64,000 nt of DNA from Pyrus communis (GCF_963583255.1 NC_084818.1:7540149-7604148); one strand, 5' to 3'; shown: positions 46,749 through 58,834, counted from the first letter of the stretch. The notes: generated by a model not told the origin, from the sequence alone. Translations and numbers: made by a program.

Positions 46749-48309
46749 TACTTACAAAACTTCAAAATTCTCTCAGTTCCTATATATAGAACCACCAAAC
46801 TTCAAACCACAACCACCGTTACATGCACAAACATACAAAAAAAGCACAAACTTTCTTCCAAATTTAGCAAAAACCGATTAAACTATTCCATAAAACAGCA
46901 TACAGTAAAAGAACTATACCATACAGCACCGTAGACCAACCGGATGAGATCCGAATACGAAGCGGTGCACCGACTGTTGAATCCGAAACGCCGGAAACCC
47001 TATGCGCGCATTATGGGCTGCTCCATTTTTCTCCAATCAGCTTCAAATCCCTCCACTTTTTGCTTCTCGTCGACCCTTCAGAGTGCAGAGAGCCAACTTT
47101 TGCATGGCAGAAACGGATTGAAAGCCATATGAAACAGTAAGCGGGTGCGCAAAACAGAAAAGGGGTGCCCGATTCAGAAAAAGCCTGCAGATTTTGATGG
47201 TTTTGGACAGAATCTGCGTTTCATTTGGGAGCGAGAGGAATTGGTTGCGGATAGAGGAGGAGGAGGAGGAAGAAGTGTACAAAAACAAAACCAAAAGTGA
47301 AGAACAAGAGGGAGCAAAAGACCAGGCCTATCTTTTTTTGCAAATTTTAATTTTAATTTTTTGCATTTTTTTAATATTTTTTGTTTATTCATTATTTATT
47401 GTTATTCTGTTGTAATCTTGCTAAACGGATAAGAGAATATTTTTATTTACTGGTCGGTGACAGTAATGTTTATCAATCTATCTAATCATTGATGAAGGAT
47501 TTTACCTTTCGAAATTTGTATAATTAATAGATCCAAATTTTCAAAATTTAAAATCATCCAATTATAATAAGTAGAGCAAAAATGTTAAGGATACTTCCCC
47601 AAAATGAACATCTCCATAAACTCTCATAGTTTATCGTTAATTTATATGCTTATATACTACCACTTAGTACTAAAGTATAATAGTATTCCTCTTCACTTAT
47701 AAGTGAAAGGTCTTAGGTTCGGTTCTCGTCAGAGACGAATTCGAACCACATTATTGCTAGTCATTATGAGGTTAAGTTCATCCCTCCCCTTTATTGTAAG
47801 TAATATCATTTGTTCAAAAAACATATATACTTACATACTAATAAGTGGGCAAAAACTATAGTACATACTCATGATACACCCCCATCATCTACCGGATGTC
47901 ATTTTATCTAATCTTCATTAATTTTTGTCAAAATTACAAATTTACCATTTAATGTGAAAATTAACTAAAATTTAATAAAATGAGACATAACAAATAATTA
48001 AATGTATAACAATCATACACCATAGTTGTACTTGTCAAGAAAAATGCTCCTCGTGAAAAACATGCATCCAGTCGGATAATGAATGCTGTATGGAAAAAGG
48101 GTGACAAGGCAGGACTTGTACATTGAGCTCCTGGCTTCTTTTGTTTTTGCCACTTATTAGTTTTTTTTTTTTTTTTAATTCACAATTTTTAAAAATCCTC
48201 TAAAAACCAACCGTATTTTTTATCCGTTTCTGTATCCAAATGTGTTATTTGTAATAAATAACAACAACCAAAAAAAAAAATTATGATTTTGGATTCGAAA
48301 CTATGAGTT
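46749..48309. other. Upstream region of the carrier gene and intergenic DNA
   Basis: 46750-47340 probably holds the promoter and 5' UTR of the carrier gene, with a purine-rich (GAGGAG)n stretch at about 47255-47275. After that come AT-rich DNA and a SINE-like repeat at about 47690-47825. No gene recognised; open frames here overlap on both strands. Confidence 0.5.
47690..47825 (+). mobile_element. SINE-like repeat
   Basis: Contains TAAGTGAAAGGTCTTAGGTTCGGTTCTCG (written in parts: AAGTGAAAGG, TCTTAGGTTC, GGTTCTCG), with a pol III box B-like GGTTCGGTTCT. It then has ACATTATTGCTAG and ends TATTGTAAGTAATATCATTTGTT plus an A-rich tail. The same pattern occurs inverted at about 57950-58095, and the 3' end is repeated many times at 49.9-53.8 kb. 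Fits a SINE; the box A and target duplication are not clear. Confidence 0.45.
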
Positions 48310-48853
48310 TTTTGTGGAAATAATAGCTGGTCTTAAAGTTAGACAAAATTTATTATAAATCTTAAAAGACAATTCAATTATAACCACCAATAATATACAT
48401 TGGTATGTTTATGGGGTGTAGTCGAATTAAGATTTTAAAGGATTTTAAAAATGATAGATTTAATAAAATTTAAGAGGATTGGAGACTTCTACAAAAGTCA
48501 TATGGATTTTTAAAGAATTTGAATGGATTTTGGTGGATTGTGGTCGAAGGATTTGAAATCCTAGGGGATGAGGTTGGATTCTTTTTAGTCTTGGTGATAT
48601 ATACTTTTGACTCTCAATTCTCACAATATCCACAACTTATAGAAATCCTCCAAAATCTTAATTTTTTTTTAATACACTTAGATTTGGATGGATTTTAAAA
48701 TCCTTTAAAATCTTTTAATTGACTACACCTACATTTTAAAGGATTCTAAAATCCTTTAATTGACTACATCTGGATTTGAATGGATTCTAAAATCCTTTAA
48801 AATCTTTTAATTGACTACACTAGGATTTTAAAGTCAAATCCGAGTTTGACTAC

Positions 48854-49137
48854 TGTTACATCCCGGCCCGGGGCGGATCATTTCCCGGGCCCGCTCCACC
48901 ACCGTAGCACGATATTGTCCGCTTTGGGCTTACCATTCCCTCACGTTTTTGTTTTTAGGAACTCACGAGCAACTTCTCAGTGGGTCACCCATCATGGGAG
49001 TGCTCTAGCCCCCTTCTCGCTTAACTTCGGAGTTCCTACGGAACCCGAAGCCAGTGAGCTCCCAAAAGGCCTCGTGCTAGGTAAGGATGAGAATATACAT
49101 TTAAGGATCACTCCCCTGGACGATGTGGGATGTCACA
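48854..49137 (-). mobile_element. Cassandra solo LTR
   Basis: One 284-bp LTR with a perfect ACTAC duplication on both sides (48849-48853 and 49138-49142). No internal domain or second LTR. The duplicated unit 2 has a full-length Cassandra at the same site with the same ACTAC, so this solo LTR formed by LTR-LTR recombination after the duplication. Confidence 0.93.
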
Positions 49138-49931
49138 ACTACACCCATTAGATAATTTTTTGATCACTGAAATATTGTATGCAATTAATACCTCTTATTT
49201 GTTTTGCTTCATAAATGCAATATCAAATTATCGTTTCTAATTAAAAAGAAAAAGTGCAACTGTCATTGAGATTTAGAAACAAGAGGACATATACACATAC
49301 TTGTTAATCCATGTTATTGAGTAGGAACAATGGAATTTAAATGGTCATCCTGGTCATGACTTAAGTATTATTCTTAATTTTTTTTTTATGTTATTGAGTA
49401 AGAATATCGAATCTGAATTCTAAGCATATCATATTTTGGTAGATGATATTGTATCACCTTTCTATTAAGTTATTAACAACAGAGTCCACTAACATAAATA
49501 GATTTCACCTCTACTAGCAAGACGGTACAATAATGTAGTCCCCTGAAATTTTTCAGAACTTGAGTCTTGAGTCTTGACAAAGGTATATGAACAAAGAGGA
49601 GAATATCTAGGATTCCCATTTTATATAACACTAGCCTTCATGCACACTTTCACGCCAGTGCATAAGGTATTTTTTTAATTACAACGTGCTACGCATGACT
49701 TACATTTTTTAAATGTATTTATATGCGTAAATTGTCAAAAGGAAAGTGAAATATTTGAAGTAAATGAATAATCTTAAATCATGCTAGAAGAAACCTCTTA
49801 TAAACCAATTAAAGCAGCTGAACTCACATAATAAAATCAGTTTCTATAGAATTTACATTAAGAATATAGAAAATAATATTTAATAAACAATTGATTGAAT
49901 CACATTATTACTAGCATATTGTGAGACTAAT

Positions 49932-50220
49932 TGTCACATCCCGGCCCGGGGCGAATCACTTCCCGGGCCCGCTCCACCACCGTAGCACGATATTGTCCGC
50001 TTTGGGCTTACCATTTCCTCACGGTTTTGTTTTTGGGAACTCACGAGCAATTTCCTAGTGGGTCACCCATCATGGGATTGCTCTAGCCCCCTTCTCGCTT
50101 AACTTCGGAGTTCCTACGGAACCCGAAGCAAGTGAGCTCCCAAAAGGCCTCGTGCTAGGTTAGGTAAGGATGAGAGTATACATTTAAGGATCACTCCCTT
50201 GGACGATGTGGGATGTCACA
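49932..50220 (-). mobile_element. Cassandra solo LTR, unit 1 only
   Basis: A 289-bp LTR flanked by CTAAT (left) and CTAAG (right), a 4-of-5 target duplication. It has a 5-bp internal repeat (GCTAGGTTAGGTAAGG). Unit 2 has the empty site TTGTAAGGCTAAGTCCACC at about 52850, so insertion came after the duplication. It sits inside a SINE-tail-like repeat. Confidence 0.9.
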
Positions 50221-50890
50221 CTAAGCCCACCATTTTCCCTATAATGTAGATAATATCGTTTGTTAAAATAAAATAAAAAATAATCATTTGACAACTAATT
50301 TAATCACATTATTATCCGCGTGCGAAAGATCTTTTTTATAACTGGCATTACATGCCTCTTAAGATGTTTTGAACTTGTTTAAAATAGAGAGAATAATATT
50401 TAATAAACAACTAATTGAATCACATTATTGCTAACCCATTGTAAGGCTAATTCAATCACATTATTATTCGCGTGCAAATAACATTTTTACTATTAAAATG
50501 ATGAAAATGCCCCTGCCTTATTTGATACATTATTTTGGGATGCCTTTGAAGTTTTTTGTCTTGGGGGCATTTTTGTTGAAGCTTGGTGACACCAAATACC
50601 ATTGACCTTTTACATTCTCTTTATATATAACTAGCCTTCATGCATGCACACACGTGCGTGCAGAAGACATTTTTTGAATCACGACGTGCTACACGCGACT
50701 TACACGTTTTAAATATATTTATATGCGTAAATTGACAAAAGGAAAGCCAAATATTTGAAGTAAATGATTAATTTTAGATCATATTAGAAGAAACTCCTGA
50801 TAAACTAATTAAAGCAGTTGAATTTACATAATAAAATAGATTTCTATAGAATTTACATTAAGAATAAAGAAAATAATATACATTGGTATG

Positions 50891-53516
50891 TTTTGTGGAA
50901 ATAATAGCTGGTCTTAAAGTTAGACAAAATTTATTATAAATCTTAAAAGACAATTCAATTATAACCAGCAATAATATACATTGGTATGTTTATGGGGTGT
51001 AGTCAAACTAAGATTTTAAAGGATTTTAAAAATGATAGATTTGATAGAATTTAAGAGGATTGGAGACTTCTACAAAAGTCATATGGATTTTTAAAGAATT
51101 TGAATGGATTTTGGTGGATTGTGGTCGAAGGATTTGAAATCCTAGGGGTAAGGTTGGATTCTTTTTAGTCTTGGTTATATATATTTTTGACTCTCAAATC
51201 CCACAATATCCACAACTTATAGAAATCCTTCAAAATCTTAATTTTTTTAATACACTTAGATTTGGATGGATTTTAAAATCCTTTAAAATCTTTTAATTGA
51301 CTACACCTACATTTTAAAGGATTATAAAATCCTTTAATTGACTACATCTGGATTTAAATGGATTCTAAAATCCTTTAAAATCTTTTAATTGACTACACTA
51401 GGATTTTAAAGTCAAATCCGAGTTTGACTACTATCACATCTCGCCCTGGGGCGAATCATTTCCCGGGCCCGCTCCACCACCGTAGCACGATATTGTCCAC
51501 TTTGGGCTTACCATTCCCTCACGTTTTTGTTTTTTGGAACTCACGAGCAACTTCCCAATGGGTCACCCATCATGGGAGTGCTCTAGCCCCTTTCTCGCTT
51601 AACTTCGGAGTTCCTACGGAACCCGAAGCCAATGAGCTCCCAAAAGGCCTCGTGCTAGGTAAGGATGGGAATATACACTTAAGGATCACTCCCCTGGGCG
51701 ACGTGGGATGTCATAATCCACCCCCCTTAAGGGTCCGACGTCCTCGTCGGCACACCACGGTCAGGATTAGGCTCTGATACCAAATTGTCACATCCCGACC
51801 CGGGGCGGATCATTTCCCGGGCCCGCTCCACTACCGTAGCACGATATTGTCCGCTTTGGGCTTACCATTCCCTCACGGTTTTGTTTTTGAGAACTCACGA
51901 GCAACTTCCCAGTGGGTCACCCATCATGGGAGTGCTCTAGCCTCCTTCTCGCTTAACTTCGGAGTTCCTACGGAACCCAAAGCCAGTGAGCTCCCAAAAA
52001 GCCTCGTGCTAGGTAAGGATGAGAATATACATTTAAGGATCACTTCCCTGGACGATGTAGGATGTCACAACTACACCCATTAGATAATTTTTTGGTCACT
52101 GAAATATTGTACGCAATTAATACCTCTTATTTGTTTTGCTTCATAAATGCAATATCAAATTATCGTTTCTAATTAAAAAGAAAAAGTGCAACTGTCATTG
52201 AGATTTAGAAACAAGAGGACATATATACATACTTGTTAGTCCATGTTATTGAGTAAGAACAATGGAATTTAAATGGTCATACTGGTCATGACTTAAGTAT
52301 TATTCTTAATTTTTTTTTTTATGTTATTGAGTAAGAATATCGAATCTGAATTCTAAGCATATCATATTTTGTTAGATGATATTGTATCACCTTTATATTA
52401 AGTTATTAACAACAGAGTCCACTAACATAAATAGATTTCACCTCTACTAGCAAGACAGTACAATAATGTAGTCCCCTGAAATTTTTCAGAACTTGAGTCT
52501 TGAGTCTTGACAAAGGTATATGAACAAAGAGGAGAATATCTAGCCTTCCCATTTTATATAACACTAGCCTTCATGCACGCGTTCATGCCAATGCATAAGG
52601 TATTTTTGAATTACAACGTGCTACGCATGACTTACATTTTTTTAATGTATTTATATGCGTAAATTGTCAAAAGGAAAGTGAAATATTTGAAGTAAATGAA
52701 TAATATTAAATCATGCTAGAAGAAACCTCTTATAAACCAATTAAAGTAGTTGAACTCACATAATAAAATCGGTTTCTATAGAATTTACATTAAGAATATA
52801 GAAAATAATATTTAATAAACAATTGATTGAATCACATTATTGCTAGCCTATTGTAAGGCTAAGTCCACCATTTTCCCTATAATGTAGATAATATCGTTTG
52901 TTAAAATAAAATAAAAAACAATCATTTGACAACTAATTTAATTACATTATTATCCGCGTGCGAAATACCTTTTTTATAACTGGCATTACACTCCTCTTAA
53001 GATGTTTTGAACTTGTTTAAAATAGAGAGAATAATATTTAATAAACAACTAATTGAATCACATTATTGCTAGCCCATTGTAAGGCTAATTCAATCACATT
53101 ATTATTCGTCTGCAAATGACATTTTTACTATTAAAATGATGAAAATGCCCCTGCCTTATTTGATGCATTATTTTGGGATGCCTTTGAAGTTTTTTGTCTT
53201 GGGGGCATTTTTCTTGAAGCTTGGTGACACCAAATACCATTGACCTTTTACATTCTCTTTATATATAACTAGCATTCATGCATGCACGCACGCGCGTGCA
53301 GAAGACATTTTTTGAATCATGACGTGCTACACGCTACTTACACGTTTTAAATATATTTATATGCGTAAATTGACAAAAAGAAAGTCAAACATTTGAAGTA
53401 AATGATTAATTTTAGATCATGTTAGAAGAAACCCTTGATAAACTAATTAAAGTAGCTGAATTTACATAATAAAATAGATTTCTATAGAATTTACGTTAAG
53501 AATAAAAAAAATAATA
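50891..53516. repeat. Tandem segmental duplication, unit 2
   Basis: Collinear copy of unit 1 up to about AAAATAATA at 53516, after which unit 1 (ends in TACATTGGTATG) and unit 2 (TTTAATAAACAATTG) diverge. Differs from unit 1 mainly by its full-length Cassandra and by lacking the 49932 LTR. Confidence 0.92.
51432..52069 (-). mobile_element. Full-length Cassandra TRIM retrotransposon
   Basis: Two 284-bp LTRs (51432-51715 and 51786-52069) flank a 70-bp internal domain. On the plus strand the initiator-Met-tRNA primer site appears as GGCTCTGATACCA at 51770-51782, and the polypurine tract as ATCCACCCCCCTTAAG at 51716-51731. The 5-bp duplication ACTAC is at 51427-51431 and 52070-52074. The left LTR has lost its terminal TG/CA (TA...TA). 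As in the other copies, the minus strand carries 5S-rRNA-like box A and box C sequences inside each LTR. Confidence 0.95.
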
Positions 53517-55068
53517 TTTAATAAACAATTGATTGAATCACATTATTGTTAGCCCATTGTGAGGCTAAGCCTATCATCTCCCCCTTAGCGTAGATAATAT
53601 CATTTGTTAAAAAAAAAACAATCATTTGAGAATTAATTTAATCACATTATTATCCGCGTGCGAAATACTTTTTTTTTATAAAGAAAATAATATTTAATAA
53701 ACAACTGATTGAATTACATTATTGCTAGCTCATTGTGAGGCTAAGCCCACCCTTTTCCCCTTAGTGTAGATAATATCGTTTATTATAAATAAATAAACAA
53801 TTATTTGACAACTTATTTAATCACATTATTATTCGCATGCGAAATACCTTTTTTATAACCAACATTACACACGTTTTAAGATGTTTTAAACACAATATTC
53901 ATGATTTTTCTTATTTTTTATTATATTTTTCTTTTCCCTTCATGTGGGCACCATCAACTTTCACTCATCCTTCCATTTTTTTTATTTTTTTCTCTCTTCT
54001 CACTTTTATATTTTATGATGACCAAATTACCCCTGCCTTATTTGATATATTATATTGAACTACTTTTAAATTTTTTTCGTTAAGAGGCAATTTTGTCCTA
54101 ATCTTTTTTGTCGAAGCCGTGACACCAAAACTGACCTCCAGAACAGATAGATAGATATGACCCCATTATTTGTTTTTACATAAATAACCACTTGTAAGGC
54201 CCCATGTGGAGTTTTGGCATTATATATTAAACTTTGGTTATTAGTCCACTTTGAAACATCATAATTCAAGATTCTCTGGCTAAACTCTAGCTGTTTAGCA
54301 ATCGACATCTTTTGTATATTATATATATAAACGGTTGGATTCATGACACCACTTTTTTTACATTATTTTTTTTGTGGAATTTACCCGTGAATGTATTTCA
54401 ACGATCTGAACCATCTTATCTTTTAAGTTTTCCCTAAAAAACCATATTCACCAAAAATCACCAAAATCTTAGATCGTATGACTGTTGAGTTAAATTTGAT
54501 GTCAAAATATATATATTATATACAATGCTCTAACCAATTGCTTTGTGTGTTCTAAATCATTGGTATTGCCTCCTTTGATCACAAGGCATGACAATGAATG
54601 GTGGCTAATGGCCCATTGTTTTATGCAAGTTCTAATCTTTATTCACTTTTTGTACTATTCTTGTTTAAAATTTACAAATCAGTCACCGTTCAACGCTTGT
54701 GTAGATTTTTTTTCATACATATTTTTAATACGTTACCTATACATATATATTAGTTTGTGATTTGCATATAAGAAGAAACGACCCCTTGACTTGAGCAGAA
54801 ATCATAGCGGCTCTTGTTCATCTTGAAAGAAGCCCTTGCTTCGGTTTTTGTCACATTCTAATTAGGTTATGAAGTGATTTCTGTTACTTTTATGTTGGCT
54901 GTCCAAAAAATTTCAAAGATTTCCGCACACTTATTTTCTTGTTCTACACAACCCTATTTCTTTTTGTGCAAGAGAAGAAAAATAGTGTGCGGAAATACAT
55001 TTTCTGTTTCAAATTGCAATTTCAACTACAAAAAGCATGTTAAAAGAATGAGAAAGGCCTTTCCTTTC

Positions 55069-55104
<36 letters not shown>

Positions 55105-55291
55105 TTTTTATGGCATTCAATATCACAAACTTGAATACAATTAATTTTAACATAAATTTGAACCTACACCAGACAGGTGCAATGGAATTCCTATGTTTCT
55201 CAAGATCGCACATTCCAGCAAAACAACTTAGTGAAGGGGGATTATTTTACTGATTAGCACGCTCCTTGAAGTCGAGGTATTTTCAAATGCG
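53517..55291. other. Intergenic DNA with repeated SINE-tail-like blocks
   Basis: 53517-53830 holds two more copies of the block AATAAACAAxTGATTGAAT, ACATTATTGCTAGC, TAGTGTAGATAATATC. After that I see no gene. A 35-base C run lies at 55070-55104. Confidence 0.5.
55070..55104. repeat. 35-base poly-C tract
   Basis: An uninterrupted run of about 35 C. The complementary G run could form a G-quadruplex, and the C run an i-motif. Exact length is unreliable because homopolymers are hard to sequence. Confidence 0.8.
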
Positions 55292-56732
55292 TTAAAATGC
55301 TGATCCGCTGCCCTTTGTCTTCCCGAGCATCACATCTTTGGCTTCGTTGATTTTGGAAGCAAGGTAATGACTGCCGCCTGCATCAGGATGGTTCGCAACC
55401 ATCACCTTTCTATGTGCTTCCTTGACCTTGTCTGCAGCTGCACTTTCCCTGTCAACCATAAGAACGAAAATCAATTTTGCTTAAAAACATAGGAGAAGAC
55501 AACACGACCACAACTTCAACATTAAAGTGTCAAGCATCACTCTCCAATCTTTTCTATCTCCATTCTTTTAGGGTTTGACTTGGTTCGGATAACTACACAT
55601 ATTCTAGAATCAAGTCAATTACAAGGTCATTGATTCAACAAGATAATCAATTTTCTGTTTTAATGTTTGGTTGAAATCGAGACTTGCCAATTGATGAAAC
55701 AGAAAAGCACCAAATATTTTGATCTCCAAAAAACATGTTTTGTTATAATTTGATGGAATATTCCTTTCAGTTTCCTTGACTGTGGATAAATAAACAGCAA
55801 TGGTTAAGCTAGGAAAAGATTCTATATTCGACATTATAAAATCTGCTTACCTGACACCGAGAATAAGAGCTGCTTCCCTCTTTGTCATTGTCGGCTGGAA
55901 GCCACCTTCATAAAATTTCCGCATTCTAGCTTTTGGTGGTCGTGTCTTGAACGCATGCCAAGCCTGGATACCATATCTACCAGCAAGGGCAGTAGCAGCT
56001 ACTGCAAGACCAGCCAAAAATGGTGTAGCCTGAAGTACATCTAAAATTTCATTAATTCTACAGAATTGCAATTTGTCATTTTAATTCTACGATCTTTCTG
56101 AACTAAATCTCAATTGGCATTCTTAATCTGCTAAAACTCCTTCTGATTTAGTTCCCCTCCAATATTCCAAGCGCCATTTGCCCAACGTCATGACAAGGTG
56201 CATTCCCACTAGTTTTTGGAATAACATTACATCATCTACATGGTTCAATGCAGAAAGGCACCATCATCTAACAGTCACACACACAGGGAGCCAAATCCTA
56301 GACGGAAAAATCTCACTTGGACAATCAAATGAAGGCACTAACCACACAGTCCTGACCTGTGAATATGAAAAACAATAGTTTGAAACAATATATGCGTGCG
56401 AGACAGATATATCGAATCAAATGCATACAGGGCATGAAATTAATTGACATAACGGTCCTGCCATCTTAAAGTCAAATTTAAACATACCGGAATGTGCACA
56501 GGTTTCTAACAGATCAGGATGCCGCTAATTGGAGACGAAAACATCCAATAATGACCAGACAACTGGAAGGAATGCATATCAAATCAAAATGTGGAGATTT
56601 CATCAAGATTTGATAAAACAATTTGATTAGCGAACCTGAAGTAGTTCCTTAATCATTTTATTCCTAAGATTAACCCATTATCCAGTTTTCTCCATGTGAC
56701 CAATACAATCCTTTTGTTCTACAACTCCCAAT

Positions 56733-56767
<35 letters not shown>

Positions 56768-57050
56768 AGATATATGTATATATGGATGTATGTATATGTG
56801 TATGCAGCATGAAGCCAATAAAACAAATCAAATTTAGTAGATATTCTGCTGTACCAATCTATTCAATGCAAACCCTCAAATTTTCAGCAAACCCCAATCC
56901 AATGCAAACAACCAATATTCAAAATTTCAACAAAAATTAAAACTTTACGAACCCTAGTACCAAAATCACATTAAAATTTGAACATGGGAATAGAAATGGA
57001 GAGTGAAAAAACAAAAGATGCGGCGGGGAATACGAGATTTTGCTCACCAT
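55292..57050 (-). CDS. TIM14: TIM14/PAM18, J-domain subunit of the mitochondrial import motor
   Basis: Three coding exons on the minus strand: 57050-57048 (only the ATG), 56029-55851 and 55448-55292; 112 aa, the length I recall for Arabidopsis TIM14-1. It starts [20 protein letters not shown], a single hydrophobic membrane segment, then has [20 protein letters not shown] and a short J domain. That domain has the HPD motif in [20 protein letters not shown] and ends [14 protein letters not shown]. The protein sits in the inner membrane and stimulates mtHsp70 at the TIM23 channel to pull preproteins in. Intron 1 directly follows the ATG and is about 1.0 kb. This start is supported because the frame upstream of 56029 has no conserved residues and the exon 1 ATG fits exactly before a GTGAGC donor. 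It lies beyond the carrier gene, as its Arabidopsis counterpart does. Confidence 0.93.
56737..56765. repeat. (TA)n microsatellite in TIM14 intron 1
   Basis: About 14 TA units followed by degenerate TATG/TATA repeats to about 56803. Confidence 0.9.
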
Positions 57051-57394
57051 ATCGTGGAATGTATCGTGACTGAGCTGATAATTTGGGGCCTGTCTTTCAT
57101 GCAGAGGCTTCTCGAAGCTGTTGAGTTGGGGAAGAAGATACTGTGTGCTCTCTGCCCAACATGCTTTTATCCCTAATCCCTAATTCCCTGATTCTAATTC
57201 GTCCAATTAAGTTGGGTACCTATCATATAGCCACGTGTAACCGCCATTTATACGACGACGGCCCACTGGACAAGTTCGGATTGTCGAGGCCCATTGTCGT
57301 CAAAGTATTAAGGGTTGCACCCAGTAAGCTCGTTTGGACTGCTTTTGTACAAAGTACTTTTGGTGAAAAGTGTTTACAGTAGGGGGTGTTTTTT

Positions 57395-57581
57395 TGGAAT
57401 CTGATCCCTTCCTGAGCTTAGGAGGCTGAGTAAAGGATTCAGATTGTTGAAATTTGATCTAACAATTACAAATAAGAGAATTTTCTAAAAGTTATAATAA
57501 TTGTAGTCATTGAATCAAATTTCAACGGCTTGGATCCTTTAATCAGGAGGCTCAACCTCCCAAGCTCAGTAGGGGATTCGG
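57395..57581. mobile_element. MITE with ~35-bp inverted ends, copy 1
   Basis: Left TGGAATCTGATCCCTTCCTG, AGCTTAGGAGGCTGAG; right end's reverse complement CCGAATCCCCTACTGAGCTT, GGGAGGTTGAG. The arms continue with ATTTGATCTAACAATTACAA versus ATTTGATTCAATGACTACAA. Sits upstream of the TIM14 gene. Confidence 0.7.
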
Positions 57582-57715
57582 TGCCTGTTTTTTTTTTTTT
57601 GTAAATGTATTTAAAAAATTCCAAATGTTTCTAGTCAATAGAACTTTATATTATTATAATGCTTTTATCCAAGAAATTTCAAACAAGCTTATAATAACAG
57701 AAATCCTCTTCACAT

Positions 57716-57911
57716 AAAGGGATTCTCTTTAGATTCCTTCCTCCTAATCCACCAAATCAAAGAATCCGGACCATTGAAATTTTATCCAACCATTACAAAC
57801 AGGGGCCCATTTTAAAAGTTATAATAACTTCAGTCGTTAGATCAAATTTCAATGGTCCAGATCCTCTGATTTGATGGATTAGGAGAAAGGGATTCAGAGA
57901 GAATCCCTTTT
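57716..57911. mobile_element. MITE with inverted ends, copy 2 (related family)
   Basis: Left AAAGGGATTCTCTTTAGATT and reverse complement of the right AAAAGGGATTCTCTCTGAAT. Both arms then carry CTCCTAATCCA(C/T)CAAATC. The core GTTATAATAAC.TxAGTCGTT-like sequence is shared with the element at 57395. Confidence 0.8.
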
Positions 57912-57949
57912 CTGTAATAACAGACGCAATTTTGAAATAATTTTTTTAG

Positions 57950-58095
57950 TACAACAATATATTTTACACTAAGGGAGGGAGAGTTCGATTAAGTCACATA
58001 ATGGGCAACCTAATTTGGTATTGAATTCGTCTTCTATGATATTTAAACCTAAGACTTCTCGTTTGCAAGTAAAAAAAGAATATCACCACACGTAG
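57950..58095 (-). mobile_element. SINE-like repeat, inverted copy
   Basis: Reverse-complement relative of 47690-47825. On the minus strand it has ACTTGCAAACGAGAAGTCTTAGG, ATAGAAGACGAATTC and CTCCCTCCCTTAGTGTAAAA (each partial), the layout of the Rosaceae-like SINE pattern. Confidence 0.4.
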
Positions 58096-58099
58096 TACA

Positions 58100-58834
58100 T
58101 TTTGAACAAACTTAACTTTGAAGTACGTTTTCAAAACTACAAACCCGCATCCTACATGTTAAGTTATAAAAAATTTTGATTGGCCAAAATGTTCTCCATG
58201 TCACCAGAATATGACAATTTAATTGGGTTTACATATTAGGAATTTTCTCAAACCTGTCATATTACACGAAACTTTCAACCGAAGCTTTTCTCCGAAAGAA
58301 AAAACCCCGAGGAGGTAAAGGCTCCGATCCGACGAGATTCATGGTTGGATTGATGAATCTTAGAGAAGTAGCAAAAAGAAAAGGGCAAGATCAACGCTAT
58401 CTATAGAAAGAAACAAATTAACTTGATCAACTGAAAAATCAAGCAACTGAGGAGTCAAAAGATATCAAAAACCGCAGCAATCTGCAGACAACTAAGGAAA
58501 CAGTATTTCTGCTACCATGAACTAACGTTCAACCCCCAAACCAATCCTCATGTGCTACAACATTATATGTAACAATCTCGAAACACGATGAGACAAAGGT
58601 TATTGAGAAGAAGAAGAAAACAGATGTTGATATTAATCATGGCGACAACTGAAACAGACACGAAAATCACAAACCGATTGATTTTTCTTGTCTCTTCTCT
58701 TCCTCCTCCACCCTCTAACAAAGCCTGGCCAATCTTTTATTCAATCTTCTTCAACTCACCAACATCTACCTAAGTTACATGCTTGCTTTTATTTTACATG
58801 CGCACTCTCTCTCTCTCACTAGACTGATCACTAG
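58100..58834. other. 3' flank of the IQD gene
   Basis: Probably the 3' UTR of the minus-strand IQD gene, with intergenic DNA further left. No other gene recognised; the plus-strand frame at 58588-58773 is low-complexity. Confidence 0.45.

Larger units (their letters stand above)
48310..50890. repeat. Tandem segmental duplication, unit 1
   Basis: Starts TTTTGTGGAAATAATAGCTGG and repeats at 50891 (offset 2581). Shared landmarks include GGTCTTAAAGTTAGACAAAA, GACTACTATCACATC-type Cassandra insertion site, GACTTAAGTATTATTC and ATGCCCCTGCCTTATTTGAT. The unit contains no gene. The junction at 50870-50890 re-uses AATAATATACATTGGTATG, which also occurs at about 48388. Confidence 0.92.
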
